DNA from: Deltaproteobacteria bacterium | GTDB taxonomy: Bacteria; Bdellovibrionota_C; UBA2361; SZUA-149; JADYYL01 | Length of the DNA stretch: 9,072 nt | Reading direction: 5' to 3' | Assembly (NCBI GenBank): GCA_020853655.1 | Contig: JADYYL010000262.1 | Span: forward strand, 1 to 9,072 | Shown here: piece after piece, positions 7,652 to 9,072 of the stretch | How the letters are laid out: each line of letters opens with the position of its first letter | Position numbering within the stretch: the first letter of the stretch is position 1 | Position numbers and translations under genes: made by a program | The notes under the pieces: generated by a model | The model's database searches: none | Told to the model about the DNA's origin: nothing | What the model saw: the letters and a program-made list of their open reading frames with translations, nothing else

Positions 7652-8436
7652 ACACGAATCAGGCCAGGAACAGCACGAACCAGGCTAGAAACACACAACG
7701 CTCCATGACCACAGATACAGCCAAGAGCACGATTCACATAAAAAACGCGGCCGACAGCGCATTGCTGAGGTCGTTGTGGGATGACGATGCGCTGTGGAGG
7801 TCGGATGTCGTGGAACTGTGGCCTGGCCTCGAGCTCACCGAATCAGGAACGCCGAGTGTCACGGGACGCTCGGACGATGACGCGCGGACCGTTTCGAACA
7901 CACATCGAGCTCCGCACCCAACGAACGCACGAGAGCACTCCTATCAACGCCTTCAGGCGACGGAGCCGTTGTCGACTCGTGGGCAGACATCCGGAGTGTC
8001 GTCCACGCCGGACTCGACTCATCGCACCGCTTACTCCGCGGACGCGACAGCCTACGGAAATGAGAGCGTTCTCTCGTGTGAAGCCGCATTGCCTACGAAT
8101 AGCCGTCTGCTCTCTGAGATTCCGGTGGAGATGACGGTTGAACTTGGTGAAGTGCTGATCTCTGCGGAGGAACTGTTGACGCTCCTGCCTGGAACAACGA
8201 TCGACATTCGACTCGAAGAGAACGAGCCACTGATATTGCGTGTGGGCGGCGAGAGAATTGGAACGGGGCGGCTCCGAAAGAAAGGGGAGGGATTGGCGCT
8301 CGAGATACTCAGCTTCGAAGATGCCGACGACCCGGCCGAGAACGTTCGAGAGTCCGGCAATATGAATGGCAACGTCGATAGAGACGTGAGAGCGGGCACA
8401 CCTAGCCGTGAGACGGTTCATGGGAAGGGACGATAA
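7648..8436 (+). CDS. sctQ: SpoA-domain protein, C-ring component SctQ/HrcQb/FliN-like
   Basis: A 262-residue protein with a clear C-terminal SpoA (surface presentation of antigens) domain at about 154-224. It contains IPVEMTVELGEVLISAEELL, PGTTIDIRL, EPLILRVGGERIGTGRL and GLALEILSF, the pattern of FliN and the SctQ C-terminus. Such domains form the cytoplasmic sorting platform/C-ring under the export apparatus, binding SctL and the ATPase complex. Residues 1-65 contain a short hydrophilic start and the motif SLWDDDALWRSDVVELWPGL. Residues 66-150 are a serine/threonine-rich, apparently disordered linker. A second, upstream SpoA domain is not recognisable in this polypeptide. I chose the ATG at 7648, which overlaps the previous stop (ATGA). 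The same frame is open back to 7324, but that stretch is arginine/glycine-rich and competes with the better-looking frame of the neighbour. No good ribosome site lies at normal distance, which fits translational coupling. The gene is the last of the sigma-sctJ cluster before the repeat-bearing gap. The SpoA call is firm, the sctQ name less so. Confidence 0.8.
   Translation: MNTNQARNSTNQARNTQRSMTTDTAKSTIHIKNAADSALLRSLWDDDALWRSDVVELWPGLELTESGTPSVTGRSDDDARTVSNTHRAPHPTNAREHSYQRLQATEPLSTRGQTSGVSSTPDSTHRTAYSADATAYGNESVLSCEAALPTNSRLLSEIPVEMTVELGEVLISAEELLTLLPGTTIDIRLEENEPLILRVGGERIGTGRLRKKGEGLALEILSFEDADDPAENVRESGNMNGNVDRDVRAGTPSRETVHGKGR
7654..7695 (+). repeat. Imperfect 21-bp tandem duplication at the 5' end of the SpoA gene
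   Basis: ACGAATCAGGCCAGGAACAGC followed by ACGAACCAGGCTAGAAACACA, in frame, encodes TNQARNS-TNQARNT near the N-terminus. It looks like a local duplication in a disordered segment. Confidence 0.7.
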
Positions 8437-8507
8437 TGGTGGTGAGTGGTGAGTCATGAAACTCAGACTTCACTGAGGGCGGATAGTGAATGCGATAGCT
8501 CGAGAAT

Positions 8508-8555
8508 GCCTTGGACGGTGAAAGCCTTGGACAGTGAAGGCCTTGGACGGTGCAA
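8508..8555. repeat. Three tandem 16-bp units, GCCTTGGACGGTGAAA type
   Basis: Units at 8508-8523, 8524-8539 and 8540-8555 read GCCTTGGACGGTGAAA, GCCTTGGACAGTGAAG and GCCTTGGACGGTGCAA. They are directly adjacent and differ at only a few positions. Confidence 0.9.
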
Positions 8556-8586
8556 TTCCCCGATGCCAATACCCAAGGATGGCGCC

Positions 8587-8650
8587 CGTCGACACGTGTG
8601 CTCGTCGACATGAGTTCCCGACGGCATGAGTTCTCGACGGCATGGGCGGG
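8587..8650. repeat. Four degenerate tandem 16-bp units, CGACGGCATGAGTTCT type
   Basis: Units at 8587-8602, 8603-8618, 8619-8634 and 8635-8650 read CGTCGACACGTGTGCT, CGTCGACATGAGTTCC, CGACGGCATGAGTTCT and CGACGGCATGGGCGGG. Neighbouring units are most alike and the ends drift apart. The period is the same as in the array 31 nt upstream, but the unit sequence differs apart from a shared GACGG core. Confidence 0.8.
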
Positions 8651-8661
8651 TCGTTCCCGCC
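8645..8661. other. Perfect 6-bp GC hairpin
   Basis: GGCGGG-TCGTT-CCCGCC. It overlaps the end of the second repeat array. No T-run follows on the plus strand, so it does not look like an intrinsic terminator of the upstream operon. Confidence 0.4.
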
Positions 8662-8725
8662 GGAGGTCATGCTCGGACGCAGTCTACTCAGTAGCAGTGA
8701 ATGAATAGGCGATATGAACGACAAC

Positions 8726-8732
8726 TAAGGAG
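8726..8732 (+). promoter_or_regulatory. Strong ribosome binding site of the needle-like gene
   Basis: TAAGGAG, eight bases before the ATG at 8741. It is the best Shine-Dalgarno in the right half of the window, consistent with a highly expressed structural subunit. Confidence 0.8.
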
Positions 8733-8740
8733 AGAAGAGA

Positions 8741-9010
8741 ATGGCGACATCAGCACTGATAGGTACGGCGGTTCGCACTGGACTCAGCGTTGCGCTACCG
8801 ACGATCGCAACTGCGATTACCGGAGCTGGGAGCGGAAAGTCCGTGTCCTTCGAACAGAATGCGAAGGAGATGCAAGCGATGCAAGAGAAGCATCTTGGAG
8901 ACCAAATGAAGATGCAGATGCTCATGCAAGAGTACACGCACAAGTCGAACATCTCAAAATCGTTGCACGAGGCGGCGATGGCGGTGCTGCAGAATATACG
9001 CGTCCGATAG
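8741..9010 (+). CDS. Small protein, candidate type III needle/inner-rod-like filament subunit
   Basis: An 89-residue protein with no certain family match. Residues 4-30 are small and hydrophobic (ALIGTAVRTGLSVALPTIA). Residues 37-65 form a long, methionine-rich amphipathic helix (M44, M47, M56, M58, M60, M62). The last part, SNISKSLHEAAMAVLQNIR, is a second helix. Two helices in about 85 residues and an AVLQNIR end recall needle subunits SctF (PrgI ends in AIIQNFR, from memory). Inner-rod proteins SctI are a second possibility. Such subunits are exported by the apparatus and polymerise outside or across the envelope. The call rests on size, helix pattern, the C-terminal end and position after the sctJ/SpoA operon. 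The hydrophobic N-terminal third is longer than in classical needles and could instead be a membrane segment or a translocator-like feature. The gene has its own strong ribosome site after a non-coding gap and is followed at once by hairpins, suggesting separate control of its level. Confidence 0.5.
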   Translation: MATSALIGTAVRTGLSVALPTIATAITGAGSGKSVSFEQNAKEMQAMQEKHLGDQMKMQMLMQEYTHKSNISKSLHEAAMAVLQNIRVR

Positions 9011-9011
9011 G

Positions 9012-9063
9012 CGACGTATCGTCGGTGCACGGAGTTCCTTCGTGGCGGCAGGGCGATACGACG
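9012..9063 (+). other. Alternative hairpins right after the needle-like gene
   Basis: Starting two bases after the stop, CGACG-TAT-CGTCG (9012-9024) can fold as a tight 5-bp hairpin. The same bases CGTATCG (9015-9021) can instead pair with CGATACG (9054-9060), extended by TC/GG inside and CG/CG outside an A-A mismatch. The two folds exclude each other. The window ends at 9072, so what follows (U-tract or next gene) is unknown. Confidence 0.4.
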
Positions 9064-9072
9064 GGTAGTGGG

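Larger units (their letters stand above)
8437..8740. other. Non-coding gap with repeat arrays, upstream of the needle-like gene
   Basis: A 304-nt gap breaking an otherwise overlapping operon. It holds a doubled GGTGAGT (8441-8454), a small hairpin CTCAG-ACTTCA-CTGAG (8462-8477), two arrays of 16-bp units (8508-8555 and 8587-8650), a GC hairpin (8645-8661) and the ribosome site of the next gene. The 16-bp period is not a multiple of three, so the arrays are not in-frame peptide repeats. I see no supported gene on either strand and no convincing -35/-10 pair. The gap is a natural place for a separate promoter for the needle-like gene. Confidence 0.65.

Noticed and set aside
8508..8650. CRISPR array
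   Set aside because: The units are directly adjacent tandem copies of 16 bp without unique spacers, and no cas gene is present.
8470..8724. 84-codon minus-strand frame across the repeat-bearing gap
   Set aside because: It runs through 16-bp repeats that break any peptide periodicity, and I see no ribosome site or domain; the region is better read as non-coding.

Overview
The window looks like a chromosomal segment of a Gram-negative bacterium of moderately high GC (judged by eye, high fifties percent). Evidence for Gram-negative: a cobalamin-dependent methionine synthase of the long four-module type, an exported Cu/Zn superoxide dismutase, and parts of a type III secretion basal body, including a lipoprotein ring subunit with a lipobox. 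I cannot name the lineage. The type 3 ('archaeal/eukaryotic-like') prolyl-tRNA synthetase is found in several bacterial phyla and does not decide it.

Left part (1-5113), housekeeping: the 3' end of proS, then a full-length metH with GTG start 73 nt further on, same strand. A 171-nt convergent gap with two small hairpins follows, then sodC on the minus strand. All three are easily recognised by conserved motifs along most of their length.

Middle (5114-5452): a 339-nt divergent intergenic region between sodC and a sigma-factor gene, holding a perfect 12-bp palindrome and no gene I can support.

Right part (5453-9072), the interesting region: a compact, translationally coupled operon in which a divergent FliA/WhiG-like sigma factor overlaps (ATGA) the gene for an SctJ/YscJ-type lipoprotein ring subunit. 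That gene overlaps a small unrecognised CDS, which in turn overlaps (ATGA) a gene with a C-terminal SpoA (FliN/SctQ-like) domain. After a 304-nt non-coding gap with two arrays of 16-bp tandem repeats comes a small protein with a strong Shine-Dalgarno. Its size and C-terminal end resemble type III needle/inner-rod subunits. Immediately after it lie two overlapping, mutually exclusive hairpins.

My reading is that this is one edge of a divergent non-flagellar type III secretion (injectisome) locus with a built-in sigma factor. The unrecognised CDS plus the SpoA gene may be an SctQ C-ring protein split in two, as in HrcQA/HrcQB of Pseudomonas syringae. The rest of the apparatus (ATPase, export gate, secretin) would have to lie beyond the right edge and is not visible here.
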